From positions 1-64,000 of the forward strand of contig NZ_LMRR01000041.1 of the NCBI RefSeq assembly GCF_001426085.1: a stretch of DNA of 64,000 nt, written 5' to 3'. A program made the translations under genes and the position numbers. Below are positions 33,469-41,895 of the stretch, in pieces. The first letter of the stretch is position 1. The number at the start of each line of letters is the position of its first letter. A model generated the notes under the pieces. It did no database searches and was not told the origin of the DNA. It saw only the letters and a list, made by a program, of their open reading frames with translations. The stretch comes from Rhodococcus sp. Leaf278. GTDB taxonomy: Bacteria > Actinomycetota > Actinomycetes > Mycobacteriales > Mycobacteriaceae.

Positions 33469-34430
33469 CCAACAAGCTTCTCCCCGAACAGAATCGCGAC
33501 GGCGGTATCGATCAGGATTGGGCAGGTGACGATCAGGACTGGTGGGATTGGTACGTCACGCTGGCCGCCAACGACACGATGCCGACCGAGCTGGTCGACG
33601 GTCCTGGCCTACCCGACGTCGAGGCGGCGACGGACGCACAGGTCGAGCGTGAGCTTGCCGAGCCGTACGACCTCGACCCTGCTGCCGTCGACGCATTCGC
33701 TCGTCAGGCCTTCGTGCGGCTGCCCGCCGTGTTCTCCCCGGCCGTCGTGCGTCGCCTCGCCGAGCGCCTCGAGGAGCTGCTGCGAGCCGAGCACGGCGAG
33801 AACGTGGCCGGTAGATTCACTGCGCTGGAACAGATGTGGCTCCATGACGACTTGATGCGCGCCGTGGCGCTGTCACCCAGAATCGGGGGCGTCGCCGCAG
33901 CCTTGCTCGACGAACCAGCCGTTCGGCTCTATCACGACAACGCACTGTCCAAGGAGCCCGGTTGCGGACGCACTCCCTGGCACCACGACGCCGAACATTT
34001 CCCGCTGCAGACCACCCAGGCGGTCACTGCGTGGATGCCGATGTCGGCGATCCCCGGTCGTATGGGTCCGCTGTCGTTCGCTCGCGGTCGACAGGTGCTG
34101 GACGAGGTTGTGGATTTGGAGTTCGACAAGGTCGGCACGTCGTACGACGAGGCCGTCACGAAGCGCTTCGTCGAGCGCGACGTCGAAGTCGAGTCGACGC
34201 CGTTCGCCGTGGGCGACGTGTCCTTCCACTCCGCGCTGTGCTTCCACACCGCGGGGCCGAACCTGACGACGCAGCCGCGCCGAGCCCTGGCCAACACCTA
34301 CTTCGCCGACGGGGCTCGCGTTGTCGAGTCGCCGACGCTGATCAGCGGCACGTGGCGCGAATTTCTCCCCGGTGTCGAGCCCGGGGGCCTTGCGGCTTCC
34401 GAGCTGAACCCGGTGGTCGGCCGCCGCTGA
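33459..34430 (+). CDS. PhyH-family Fe(II)/2-oxoglutarate dioxygenase
   Basis: A 323-residue oxygenase of the phytanoyl-CoA dioxygenase superfamily. The metal triad is visible: His175-x-Asp177 in WHHDAEHF and His263 in CFHTAGPN, with Arg275 (QPRRALANTY) placed to bind 2-oxoglutarate. Bacterial PhyH enzymes hydroxylate, halogenate or rearrange small metabolites. The GTG start overlaps the upstream methyltransferase by 10 bases. The N-terminal 70 residues, acidic and Trp-rich (DDQDWWDWYV), are unusual and may be a partner or substrate lid. Substrate unknown. Confidence 0.83.
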   Translation: MDLTNKLLPEQNRDGGIDQDWAGDDQDWWDWYVTLAANDTMPTELVDGPGLPDVEAATDAQVERELAEPYDLDPAAVDAFARQAFVRLPAVFSPAVVRRLAERLEELLRAEHGENVAGRFTALEQMWLHDDLMRAVALSPRIGGVAAALLDEPAVRLYHDNALSKEPGCGRTPWHHDAEHFPLQTTQAVTAWMPMSAIPGRMGPLSFARGRQVLDEVVDLEFDKVGTSYDEAVTKRFVERDVEVESTPFAVGDVSFHSALCFHTAGPNLTTQPRRALANTYFADGARVVESPTLISGTWREFLPGVEPGGLAASELNPVVGRR

Positions 34431-34452
34431 TTTTTGCAGCTCGACCGTTTCA

Positions 34453-35778
34453 GTGGACACACGTACACTGGATTCGGTGGGGAAGAAATCTCAGCGCACG
34501 CAGGAACTGGGTGAACTCGGCGAGCTCACCCTTCGCGAGCTGGCGTCGGCCGCAGGTGGCGTTCGCGCCGTCCACTCGGCAATTGCACGTCGGACGTTCT
34601 CTGCCGTACGGCTCGGCGTCGGTCCAGCCGTCCTACCGACACAGCTGATGCACGACGCGATCGCCGCGGGCACTTACGCGACCGTCGCGGCCGCATGTAC
34701 CGGGGCAGCCAAGGTCGTCGGTGCCTTGACCGGCGGCGACGAGACGAGCGAGGACGACTCGCGGCCCTCGCCGTCGCACACCACCGGTGGTGCGCAGACC
34801 ATCGCGGTCCTGCACGGTCTCATCGGCGACGAGATGGAGCGAACCGCCCGGGTCCTGGCGTATCCCATGTCGATCCGTGTCGACGGACGCCCCGTACCCC
34901 CGAATTATCGAGCGCTGGCCGCGGCGTTCCCCACCGCGGGAGCGCACCTGGTGTTGTTCCTGCACGGTCTGGTCGAAACCGAATCGGCGTGGCGGCTCGG
35001 CGGGCGGCCCACGTACGGGGAGCGGCTGGACTCCGAAGCCGGAACCACCTCGATCTTCGTGCGCTACAACACCGGACGTCGAATCGGCACGAACGGCAGC
35101 GACTTGTCGGACCTCCTGGAACAGCTCGTCACGGCGTGGCCGGTGCGGGTTCACCGCATCACACTGGTCGGTCACTCCATGGGCGGGTTGGTCTCACGCA
35201 GCGCCGCTCATCACGCCACCGAAAGCGGCCGCCGATGGGTGGACCTGTTGACGGACGTGTTCACCCTGGGAACTCCTCATCTGGGCGCTCCGCTCGCACG
35301 CGGGGTTCACCTGGCCACAGCAGCGCTGGCGCTCGCACCCGAGACCCGGCCGTTCGCACACCTGTTGGCGCGTCGAAGCGCCGGGGTCCGCGACCTGATC
35401 CACGGCGCGATCACCGAACAAGAGGGGCATGCCAGCTACACCGACGGATTCGATGTGGGCGCGGCCATGGACATCTCGGTTCCGGAGGGGGTGCGGCACC
35501 ATCACGCCTCTGCCGTCGTCACCGGCAACCCTCGACACCCGGTCGGGATATTCGTGGGCGACGGCCTCGTTCGCACCGACAGCGCCGGAGGACGAAACAA
35601 GCTGCGCAACATAGGACTTCGGCCGGACGATGGGCTGGCGATCAACAGCGCCCACCATTTCACCCTCCTCAACGACGAGAGGGTGTACGGCTGGATGCGG
35701 CGTGCACTGGTCGGTCCAGGCTCGGAAGACTCCGATCTACGCCGACACCGTCCACCGGACTATTCGGTCCATCGATAG
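34453..35778 (+). CDS. Alpha/beta hydrolase, esterase/lipase of the PGAP1/DUF676-like type
   Basis: A 441-residue hydrolase. The oxyanion region VLFLHGLVETESAW lies near residue 173-187, the nucleophile elbow LVGHSMGGLVSR near 240, a candidate Asp in FVGDGLVRTDS and the catalytic His in NSAHHFTLLND near 400. The first 120 residues are helical and include two weak hydrophobic stretches (AGTYATVAAACTGAAKVVGAL). GTG 34453 is used; GTG 34477 preceded by TACACT at -10 spacing would fit a leaderless message. Its end overlaps the convergent cyanase gene by 19 bases. Whether it belongs to the methyltransferase/PhyH set, 22 bases upstream, is open. Confidence 0.78.
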   Translation: MDTRTLDSVGKKSQRTQELGELGELTLRELASAAGGVRAVHSAIARRTFSAVRLGVGPAVLPTQLMHDAIAAGTYATVAAACTGAAKVVGALTGGDETSEDDSRPSPSHTTGGAQTIAVLHGLIGDEMERTARVLAYPMSIRVDGRPVPPNYRALAAAFPTAGAHLVLFLHGLVETESAWRLGGRPTYGERLDSEAGTTSIFVRYNTGRRIGTNGSDLSDLLEQLVTAWPVRVHRITLVGHSMGGLVSRSAAHHATESGRRWVDLLTDVFTLGTPHLGAPLARGVHLATAALALAPETRPFAHLLARRSAGVRDLIHGAITEQEGHASYTDGFDVGAAMDISVPEGVRHHHASAVVTGNPRHPVGIFVGDGLVRTDSAGGRNKLRNIGLRPDDGLAINSAHHFTLLNDERVYGWMRRALVGPGSEDSDLRRHRPPDYSVHR

Positions 35779-36209
35779 TCGAGGAACTTCCCGTCGAATG
35801 TCACCACGACGCGATCTCCGTCGTCGTGCGGGCGTCGTTCGATGTTCATCGTGAAGTTGATGGCACTCATGATGCCGTCGCCGAACTCCTCGGCGATCAG
35901 CTCTTTGAGCGCCGGCCCGTATACCTGAAGCGCCTCGTGGAATCGGTAGACCGTGGGGTCGGAGGAGATGTCGAGTGACCCGCGATAGGGAGCCAGGGTC
36001 AGCTCGAACAACGAGCCTTCGGGCATGCTCAGTTTCTCTGCGAGCAGATCGGCCTGAGCGACGGTGAGAGGATGCTGGCCGTACAGAGCCGAGACCGTCC
36101 ATGCCACCGGCATATCGATAGCTTCGGCCAAGCTGGCCCAACTCGTCCCAGCACGCGCGCGTGCAAGCCGAATCTCACCGATCAATGGCTTTCCTGCGAA
36201 ATCGGTCAA
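35760..36209 (-). CDS. cynS: Cyanase (cyanate hydratase)
   Basis: A 149-residue enzyme converting cyanate and bicarbonate to ammonia and CO2. The catalytic residues Arg89, Glu92 (TVYRFHEALQVYG) and Ser115 (GDGIMSAINFTM) are present, and the C-terminal VTFDGKFL matches the decamer core. The start is a TTG at 36209, placed seven bases after AAGGAG; the longer frame upstream is not cyanase-like. The usual partner carbonic anhydrase or CynX/CynR is absent nearby. It reads convergently into the lipase gene. Confidence 0.88.
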   Translation of the reverse strand: MTDFAGKPLIGEIRLARARAGTSWASLAEAIDMPVAWTVSALYGQHPLTVAQADLLAEKLSMPEGSLFELTLAPYRGSLDISSDPTVYRFHEALQVYGPALKELIAEEFGDGIMSAINFTMNIERRPHDDGDRVVVTFDGKFLDYRWTE

Positions 36210-36379
36210 CAGCTCACTCCTTCGTAGTCGTACTACAAGCACGAACCCGGTCGGGCCTCGACATCCCAGTCTCAGCCGAGAATTGATGTCTCGCAACATT
36301 TCGCATCGAGGGAGCCCGCGCTACCCGATCGCGGATAGGGTGGTCCTGATCGCCACGGCACAACGAAAGTACTGACCAC

Positions 36380-37294
36380 ATGACACAACTCGGCCTCGGC
36401 CTCGCCGCACTCGGACGTCCCGAGTACCTGACGATCGGGCACTCGGACGCCGTGGCCGGGCGATTCGATCCGGCAGCCTTGGAGCAGCACTGCCACGCAG
36501 TACTCGACGCCGCGTGGGACCACGGGGTTCGGCACTTCGACGTTGCGCGCTCGTACGGGCTTGCCGAGCAGTTCCTCGGCAATTGGTTGACTCGACATCC
36601 GGGGCGGCGCGAGAACCTCGTGATCGGCTCGAAGTGGGGATACGCCTACGTCGCCGATTTCCAGCAGGGAGCCGAAGTCCACGAGGTCAAAGAGCATTCG
36701 GTTGCACGCTTCGCCGAACAGTGGCCGCAAACCCGCCGCGAGCTCGGTGGTGCGCCCGACCATTATCTGATCCACAGCGTCACTCCGGACAGTCCTGCGC
36801 TCACCGACACGGCACTGCTCGACGGCCTACGCGCCGCAGCCGACAGTGGCACCCGAATCGGCATCAGCACCAGCGGGCCGCAGCAAGCCGATGTGGTGGA
36901 TGCAGCGCTGCAGATCGGGGTGTTCAGCTCGGTGCAATCGACCTGGAACCCCCTCGAACCGTCCGCCGGTCCCGCCCTCGCCCGTGCACACGAGGCCGGC
37001 TGGTTCGTCGTCGTCAAAGAGGCGATGGCCAATGGCCGACTCGTGACGGAAGATTCGGCACTCGCCAGGGCAGCAGACTCCGCCGGGGTCGGACGCGACG
37101 CATTGGCGCTGGCAATAGCACTCGCGCAACCGTGGGCCGATGTCGTGCTCTCCGGCGCGGCCACCACTGCACAACTCGAGCAGAACCTCGCCGCACTCAC
37201 CATCGACCACGAGCTGACAGCCGCGAGCGACCCGGACCTGCCAGAGCCTCCAGACATTTACTGGCACACACGGTCCCAGCTTGTGTGGACATAA
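36380..37294 (+). CDS. Aldo/keto reductase
   Basis: A 304-residue TIM-barrel reductase. Catalytic residues appear as Asp in GVRHFDVARSYG with Tyr five residues on, Lys in VIGSKWGY and His in HYLIHSV. The C-terminal GAATTAQLEQNLAAL binds NADPH phosphate in this family. It lies divergent from cynS and upstream of a c-di-GMP gene and has its own ATG with a weak ribosome site. Substrate is not predictable; relatives include D-threo-aldose/pyridoxal-type reductases. Confidence 0.85.
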   Translation: MTQLGLGLAALGRPEYLTIGHSDAVAGRFDPAALEQHCHAVLDAAWDHGVRHFDVARSYGLAEQFLGNWLTRHPGRRENLVIGSKWGYAYVADFQQGAEVHEVKEHSVARFAEQWPQTRRELGGAPDHYLIHSVTPDSPALTDTALLDGLRAAADSGTRIGISTSGPQQADVVDAALQIGVFSSVQSTWNPLEPSAGPALARAHEAGWFVVVKEAMANGRLVTEDSALARAADSAGVGRDALALAIALAQPWADVVLSGAATTAQLEQNLAALTIDHELTAASDPDLPEPPDIYWHTRSQLVWT

Positions 37295-37427
37295 TGTAAT
37301 TCGGATTGCTTGTCATCTCGCCCGCACACCTCCATGCTGTAGGCAGGAACAACAACTGTCGTCCCCTGCGACCGTCGGTGGTGCTGCCCACAGGCCCGTC
37401 GCCGCTACGAGTGCGAAACGGAGACAG

Positions 37428-39635
37428 ATGAGCGATCCTGGCCTCGATCCGCTCGTTCTTCGCGCTCTGTTCGACGAATCCCCCGACATGGTCGCCCTGT
37501 CGGAATTCTCGGGTGCCGTGATCGACGTCAATCCGGCCGGCCTCCGCCTGGTCGGCCTCGACGCACTACCGGCGAACCGTCTGTCGACAGTGGATTTCTT
37601 CACTGCCGGCGGACTCGAGGTGTCCGGGGACGTCGAAGACGCGTTGCGGGCGACAGGGCATTGGCAGGGGCGAACCGAGCTACGCCACTTCGCGACCGGC
37701 GCGGGCATTCCCGTCGCCCTGTCCACGTTCGTCGTCCGACGTTCAGGACGGGGACCCGACCTGATCGCGACGATCGTCCGCGACCGCACCCGTGGCCATC
37801 GACGTGACCTCGAACTGCTGGCCGCGGCCACATCGGCGGAGAGGATTGCCGTCGAGCAACAAGCCTTGGCCGAGTTGAGCGCACTCGCTGTCACTGCAAG
37901 CTTCGACGCCGTACTGACAGCGGCCACGAACACGGCGGCCACGTTGATCGGCGTGGAGTCCGCGGCACTGGCCAGACATTCGAACCCGGCCGAACCGTTT
38001 CTGTCCATCGACGCTGTCACCCGTTCACTTCGAGACGATGTCGTGGTGGCCGCCGGCGATGGGTCATTGACCGGTTATGCACTGGCTCGAAGCGAAACCA
38101 CCGTGTGCTCCGACATCGACTCCGAAACGCGATTCGACACCTCGGCGATGTCCACCATGGGTTTTCGCAGCGGAGTCGCCGTCCCGATCACCATCGGAAC
38201 CGGTCTGTGGGGCGCGTTGATCCTCTTCGGCCGGATCCCACACCTGTTCGGCGACGGCGACATCGCCTTCGTCTCCGCGGTAGCAGGAGTACTGTCGGCC
38301 GCACTCGAACGGGTCGAACTCGACCGAGAACTGCGCTGGCGCAGTGCCCACGATCAGTTGACCGAGCTGCCCAATCGAGCAGGGGCGTATGCCGAGATAG
38401 ATGCCGCACTGGCCCGTGCCCGCGAGAACGACCAACGAGTGGCATTGCTGATGCTCGACGTCGACGATTTCAAGATCATCAACGACAGCCTCGGCCACGA
38501 CGCCGGAGACCGCTCACTCGTGCGCTTCGCGCGGCGCCTCACCGAAACAGTGGAACCCGGCGACATGGTGGCCAGACTCGGCGGCGACGAATTCCTGATG
38601 ATCTGCAACCACGTTCACGATGTAGCGCACGCAGAGCGCATCGCCGAGTGCATTCGCGCTTCTCTCGGTTCGTCGACCGTCGAAGACGACGACGATCCGG
38701 TACCGGTGAGCGCCAGCATCGGAGTCGTTGTCTCCGAGCCGAACTCGACTCGTAGTGAGCTTCTCAGATCAGCCGACCTCGCGATGTATCGAGCGAAGGA
38801 CACCCGAGCCGGGCATGCGGTCTTCGATTCGAGCGATCTCTACGACGCCGACCGCGTGCGCTCGATGTCGGTGGATCTCCGCAGGGCTCTCGCCGGCGGC
38901 GATCTGAACCTCGCGTACCAACCCCTGATCGACATCGCGACCGGACAGATCGTCTCCGTCGAAGCACTGGCACGGTGGCACCACCCGAAGTTGGGCTCCA
39001 TAGAGCCATCGGAATTCGTTGCGGTCGCCGAACGCACCGGTCTGGCAACACTTCTGGGCGATTGGGCACTCACCACTGCCTGCCGGCAACTCGTGCGGTG
39101 GCGCGAGACCGTTCACCAGAGCGTCCGCGTGAACATCAGCGCGCTGCAATTGCGAGACCCGGCATTCCCGAACCGAGTGGCGGTCGCCCTCGACACCACC
39201 GGTGCACCTGCCGGTGCCATCGTGCTCGAACTCACCGAAACGGAGTGGCTGTCCGACAACGGCACCGTTGCGTCGAACTTGGCTGCTCTGCGTGAGATCG
39301 GCGTCGCGTTGTCGCTCGACGACGTCGGGAAGGGCTACAGCAGCCTGGCATACCTCGAACGCTTTCCGTCGATCAGCAGCTTCAAGATCGACAAAACGTA
39401 TATCGATGCTCTTCACACCACCCGAGGTCGCGACGTGGTGACTGCCATCATCGCCCTTGCGAAGGCGTACGGTGTGACCGTCGTGGGTGAGGGCGTCGAA
39501 ACACAGGCACAACTCGACGTCCTCACTGCAGCCGGGTGCGATCTGGCCCAGGGCTTCCTGCTGGGTCGACCGGCTGATGCCGAACACACGACGACCCTGC
39601 TGACTGGTACGAGACCCAGCTCGACGAACACCTAA
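37428..39635 (+). CDS. PAS-GAF-GGDEF-EAL cyclic-di-GMP enzyme
   Basis: A 735-residue signalling protein. Order: PAS (about 10-125), GAF (150-300), GGDEF (320-475, motif RLGGDEFL) and EAL (485-730). The EAL domain keeps its catalytic set: VEALARWHHP, VNISALQL, ELTETEW, DDVGKGYSSL, FKIDKTYI, VGEGVETQ and QGFLLGRP, so phosphodiesterase activity is likely. The GGDEF site is canonical, but the inhibitory RxxD site is EPGD. No membrane helix is seen, so sensing is cytosolic. ATG 37428 follows ACGGAG; the extra upstream frame has no domain. It precedes a second GGDEF gene. Confidence 0.88.
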   Translation: MSDPGLDPLVLRALFDESPDMVALSEFSGAVIDVNPAGLRLVGLDALPANRLSTVDFFTAGGLEVSGDVEDALRATGHWQGRTELRHFATGAGIPVALSTFVVRRSGRGPDLIATIVRDRTRGHRRDLELLAAATSAERIAVEQQALAELSALAVTASFDAVLTAATNTAATLIGVESAALARHSNPAEPFLSIDAVTRSLRDDVVVAAGDGSLTGYALARSETTVCSDIDSETRFDTSAMSTMGFRSGVAVPITIGTGLWGALILFGRIPHLFGDGDIAFVSAVAGVLSAALERVELDRELRWRSAHDQLTELPNRAGAYAEIDAALARARENDQRVALLMLDVDDFKIINDSLGHDAGDRSLVRFARRLTETVEPGDMVARLGGDEFLMICNHVHDVAHAERIAECIRASLGSSTVEDDDDPVPVSASIGVVVSEPNSTRSELLRSADLAMYRAKDTRAGHAVFDSSDLYDADRVRSMSVDLRRALAGGDLNLAYQPLIDIATGQIVSVEALARWHHPKLGSIEPSEFVAVAERTGLATLLGDWALTTACRQLVRWRETVHQSVRVNISALQLRDPAFPNRVAVALDTTGAPAGAIVLELTETEWLSDNGTVASNLAALREIGVALSLDDVGKGYSSLAYLERFPSISSFKIDKTYIDALHTTRGRDVVTAIIALAKAYGVTVVGEGVETQAQLDVLTAAGCDLAQGFLLGRPADAEHTTTLLTGTRPSSTNT

Positions 39636-39711
39636 ACCGACAGAACCCCTGATTCCATGGCGCGAATCGGTCCTTTGGTACACACTCGAAAGGAACAGGA
39701 TCGCCGATGGG

Positions 39712-41010
39712 ATGGAGTCGCGTATGGCCGACGCCCCACACTCGTCGTTCGGCGCGGAACCACTTGTCTCGGACGTGGCATCGCACGCGGCGTCCATCGG
39801 CATCACGCGCTTCCATATCGGGCAGTCGTACATGGAGTGGGACGCGCGGGCGGCAGCGATATTCGACGCCGGTCACGACGATCGGCCTGCACTCGAGATC
39901 TGGCACAGCCGTGTGCACCCTGACGACACCGACGTGCTCCGAACGCTCTACGGTGACGCGCGCGCATCGATAGGGGCGGAGTGTATTTATCGGATCATCG
40001 ATCGCAACAGCATCATTCGGCACGTACTCACCAGGAGTGTGTCCATCGAGCATGCCCCCGATGGATCGCCCTCGGTGCTGACCGGCGTCGTCTCCCTCGT
40101 TGTTCCACCGGCGGAACCCCAGCTGGACCTGATGCCCGAAGCACGGTGGAGCCGCATCCTCGACGGCGTGTCACTCGGATTCGCCATTGTCGACGAGGCA
40201 ATGGTGTTGCAGTACATCAACACTCAGACCGAACGCCACCTGGGCGTCAGCCGAGCGGAGGTCGTCGGACGGCATATGCACGAGGCACTACCGGTGACGG
40301 CTGGGTCCTACTTCGACGATCTGCACCGGGAGGCGATCACAACTCGCGGCGAGGTCACCAGGGTGGTGCAGGCCCTGTTCATTCCCGGCAGAACGCTCGA
40401 GGTAACCGCAAACTACGTCGACGGTGTCGTCGCGATCAGCTTCCGCGATGTCACCGATTTTGCCGCGACAACCAGCAGTCTGCTCGAGGCGTACCGCGAA
40501 CTACTGGTGAAGTCGAGGGTCGACGATCTCACCGGCGTGCTCAATCGCGCGGCGCTACTCGAACGAATCGAACGGACAACTGCGGAGACCGCTGCTCCCG
40601 CGGCAGTATTGTTCATCGACCTCGATGACTTCAAAACCGTCAACGATACGTACGGCCACTTGGTCGGAGACAAAGTCCTACGAACGACAGCCGCGCGGCT
40701 GGTTGCGATCTGCGATTCCGGCACCGTATTCGGAAGGATCGGCGGAGACGAGTTCGTTGCTGCGCTTTTCGACGACACCTTGCTCGGTCGAACTCGATCC
40801 GCCGCGGACGTCGAGCGCGACATGATCATCGCGACGTCCTCGCCGATCGACGTCGTCGATGGACAAGTCTCGGTGTCGATCAGCATCGGGGTCGCGCACA
40901 ACACCGGAGCCAGCACACTCGAAGAGCTGCTGACCCAGGCCGATATTGCCCTGTACAAGGCCAAACAGTCGACTGCATCGAATCGGACCGACAGCCCGCC
41001 CTACTCATAG
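39712..41010 (+). CDS. PAS-containing diguanylate cyclase
   Basis: A 432-residue protein with two PAS-like sensor regions (about 25-130, including ALEIWHSRVHPDDTDVL typical of PAS3, and 145-255) and a C-terminal GGDEF domain (265-425, motif RIGGDEFVA). LFIDLDDFKTVNDTYGHLVGD gives the GTP/Mg site. The RxxD inhibitory site is absent (DSGT), so product inhibition may be lost. It lies 76 bases after the composite GGDEF-EAL gene. Start ATG 39712 or 39724 (MADAPH). It overlaps the end of the convergent MpaB-like gene by 6 bases. Confidence 0.85.
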   Translation: MESRMADAPHSSFGAEPLVSDVASHAASIGITRFHIGQSYMEWDARAAAIFDAGHDDRPALEIWHSRVHPDDTDVLRTLYGDARASIGAECIYRIIDRNSIIRHVLTRSVSIEHAPDGSPSVLTGVVSLVVPPAEPQLDLMPEARWSRILDGVSLGFAIVDEAMVLQYINTQTERHLGVSRAEVVGRHMHEALPVTAGSYFDDLHREAITTRGEVTRVVQALFIPGRTLEVTANYVDGVVAISFRDVTDFAATTSSLLEAYRELLVKSRVDDLTGVLNRAALLERIERTTAETAAPAAVLFIDLDDFKTVNDTYGHLVGDKVLRTTAARLVAICDSGTVFGRIGGDEFVAALFDDTLLGRTRSAADVERDMIIATSSPIDVVDGQVSVSISIGVAHNTGASTLEELLTQADIALYKAKQSTASNRTDSPPYS

Positions 41011-41895
41011 CGACTCGGATCGATCCCGGCCGGCCGCCCGCTGGTACCCGACGTCGTCCGGCACTCGCACACCGTAGCGATTGTCTCCGAAATCTGTTGC
41101 CAATGAACGGTTTACTGAGACCAACTGAATCGGCAGAGTGCGAACGTATGCCGCGAGCGCGCCGCGAGCAAGCGCCCTCGACACAGGTCCCGGGCTGGGC
41201 AGGCCGTGGATTTCACGAAGTCGCGGTGGGCAGAACACAGCAATGATCTGCGCGTCCCACCGTCGTAGCAGCGCGGGCAAGCACCGCTGCCCGAAAGCAC
41301 GCACCAAAGCATCTGTGATGTGTCGTCCTTCCTCGCTGGCTGCGTATTCCGTCTTCTCGTACAACTCCGCCCATGCGCTCAGCTCTGCGCGGGTTTCCGG
41401 TATGCCCTCCAGGTGTTGCCGCACCGCAACCTTTCGCCAGAAGAGCCACTGCGACTGCAGTTCCGCTGGACCGAAGGGCGAGTGCCCCAGCGCCAGTGTC
41501 AGATCGTGCGGGTCGAGTGCGAGCGTCGACAGGGTGTACAGCGAATCGTTGTTCCGGATGGGAAAATTGGCGTGTATTCGGTTCAGGCGGTCGATCCACT
41601 CACGGCCTGTGGGCGAGTTCGGTCCATGGTCGAGCAGTTGGCCGAAGAAGACGATCGTATCGTCGTTGCGCTTCACGGTCTCTCGAACGATGTCGCCGCT
41701 CCCCCGCCGGTACAGAATGCGCGCCATGTCTGGCACGGCCACCTGTTTGATGAAGGCAACGGTGAAGAGTGCGTACACCAGTCTGTTCTTACCGTTGAGC
41801 GTGACAACCGACAGTCTCGCGATCTCGTCGGCATCCTCGGTCGGGTCCAGTGCACGTATCTGCTGCCGAACGCGTCGGCCCGAAACTCGGTTCAT
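41005..41895 (-). CDS. MpaB-like oxygenase (DUF2236 family)
   Basis: A 296-residue, helix-rich protein resembling DUF2236, which includes mycophenolic-acid MpaB and latex-clearing (Lcp) oxygenases that cleave isoprenoid chains. Family-like segments are KRNDDTIVFFGQLLDHGPNSPTGREWIDRLNRIHANFPIRNNDSLYTLSTLAL in pieces at residues 75-130, and RAFGQRCLPALLRRW near 215. Histidines in the NRIHANF and GRHITD contexts could ligate heme. The ATG at 41895 overlaps the Ldi-family stop (ATGA), so both are made together. The oxygenase role is inferred from family and partner. Confidence 0.7.
   Translation of the reverse strand: MNRVSGRRVRQQIRALDPTEDADEIARLSVVTLNGKNRLVYALFTVAFIKQVAVPDMARILYRRGSGDIVRETVKRNDDTIVFFGQLLDHGPNSPTGREWIDRLNRIHANFPIRNNDSLYTLSTLALDPHDLTLALGHSPFGPAELQSQWLFWRKVAVRQHLEGIPETRAELSAWAELYEKTEYAASEEGRHITDALVRAFGQRCLPALLRRWDAQIIAVFCPPRLREIHGLPSPGPVSRALARGALAAYVRTLPIQLVSVNRSLATDFGDNRYGVRVPDDVGYQRAAGRDRSESL

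Noticed and set aside
31729-34430. Methyltransferase pair considered as the fas-type cytokinin methyltransferases of Rhodococcus fascians
   Set aside because: No isopentenyltransferase, P450 or other fas genes nearby and the sequences look HNMT-like; no support for a virulence locus.
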